Assembly: GCA_036937835.1 (NCBI GenBank)
Contig: CM072880.1
Coordinates: 11,476,501-11,540,500, forward strand
Direction: 5' to 3'
Source of the DNA: Pampus argenteus
Taxonomy: Eukaryota; Chordata; Actinopteri; Scombriformes; Stromateidae
DNA: 64,000 bases
Of this stretch, positions 63,760-64,000 are shown one piece after another. Under the pieces are notes generated by a model. That model had not been told where the DNA came from, did no database searches, and saw nothing but the letters and a program-made list of their open reading frames with translations. The stretch's first letter is position 1; the number at the start of each line of letters is the position of its first letter. The position numbers and the translations under genes are program-made.

Positions 63760-64000
63760 GTGAGTATTAAAAAATTAAAGCAGGTAATGCAAAGATGATT
63801 ATGGGATCTGTCAGGTCTTTCCTTCTTCATCTTTTGCGGCACTTCTGACTTCATGAAATCATGATATTCGATATTCTTCACCGTACAATATGATACACTG
63901 ACTCTCACTGTGCAGACACCTGAAAGAGGAAGCTGTGACACAGTAGTTCTCATTACACCTTAGTAATAACAACCCTTACGAAAAACATTACTTAAAACTG

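Noticed and set aside
1..64000. CRISPR arrays, bacterial operons, defence or phage systems, viral integrations
   Set aside because: The window is vertebrate chromosomal DNA; the regular repeats are microsatellites without unique spacers, and I saw no retroviral gag/pol/env pattern.

Overview
The window is a stretch of teleost fish genome. The genes have many short exons with GT-AG introns, there are abundant CA/TG microsatellites, fish-type DNA transposons and a LINE fragment are present, and the proteins are vertebrate-specific (nanog, rec8, ipo4, tm9sf1, Siglec-type Ig receptors). I rebuilt exons by hand from splice sites and reading phase. The ipo4, rec8, nanog, tm9sf1 and fen1 models all close in frame from start to stop, at 1092, 589, 415, 609 and 380 codons.

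Layout from left to right. (1) 1-10615: the 5' part of pdcd6 (ALG-2) on the minus strand. Only coding exons 1 and 2 are inside; exon 3 onward must lie left of base 1. (2) 10784-12105: a P-element-like THAP transposon remnant with terminal inverted repeats and an 8-bp target duplication, 176 bp upstream of the pdcd6 start codon. (3) 13494-23277: rec8, the meiotic cohesin kleisin, plus strand, 18 coding exons. (4) 25874-27004: a small four-exon plus-strand gene that I cannot name. (5) 27893-36954: ipo4 (importin-4), minus strand, 30 exons. (6) 40274-42424: nanog, plus strand, four exons. (7) 43852-47623: tm9sf1, minus strand, eight coding exons. (8) 49659-54012: fen1, plus strand, divergent from tm9sf1, with a pogo-like transposon in its last intron. 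(9) 55396-63759: a Siglec (CD22-like) cluster with a decayed exon relic, a complete inhibitory receptor gene and a second gene cut by the window edge. A 5'-inverted LINE fragment sits between the two genes.

The rec8/ipo4/tm9sf1 neighbourhood matches the gene set on human 14q12, with nanog and fen1 interposed in this fish. The genes are mostly independent housekeeping, germline and immune units rather than a pathway. Themes that recur are E2F-type motifs upstream of rec8 and fen1, and TG microsatellites pressed directly against splice acceptors. The most striking local biology is the recently duplicated or converted Siglec pair: introns are almost identical while nearly all exon differences change amino acids.

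Limits: no similarity search was run. Family names rest on recognised protein motifs and family knowledge. UTR ends, promoters and small repeats are approximate.
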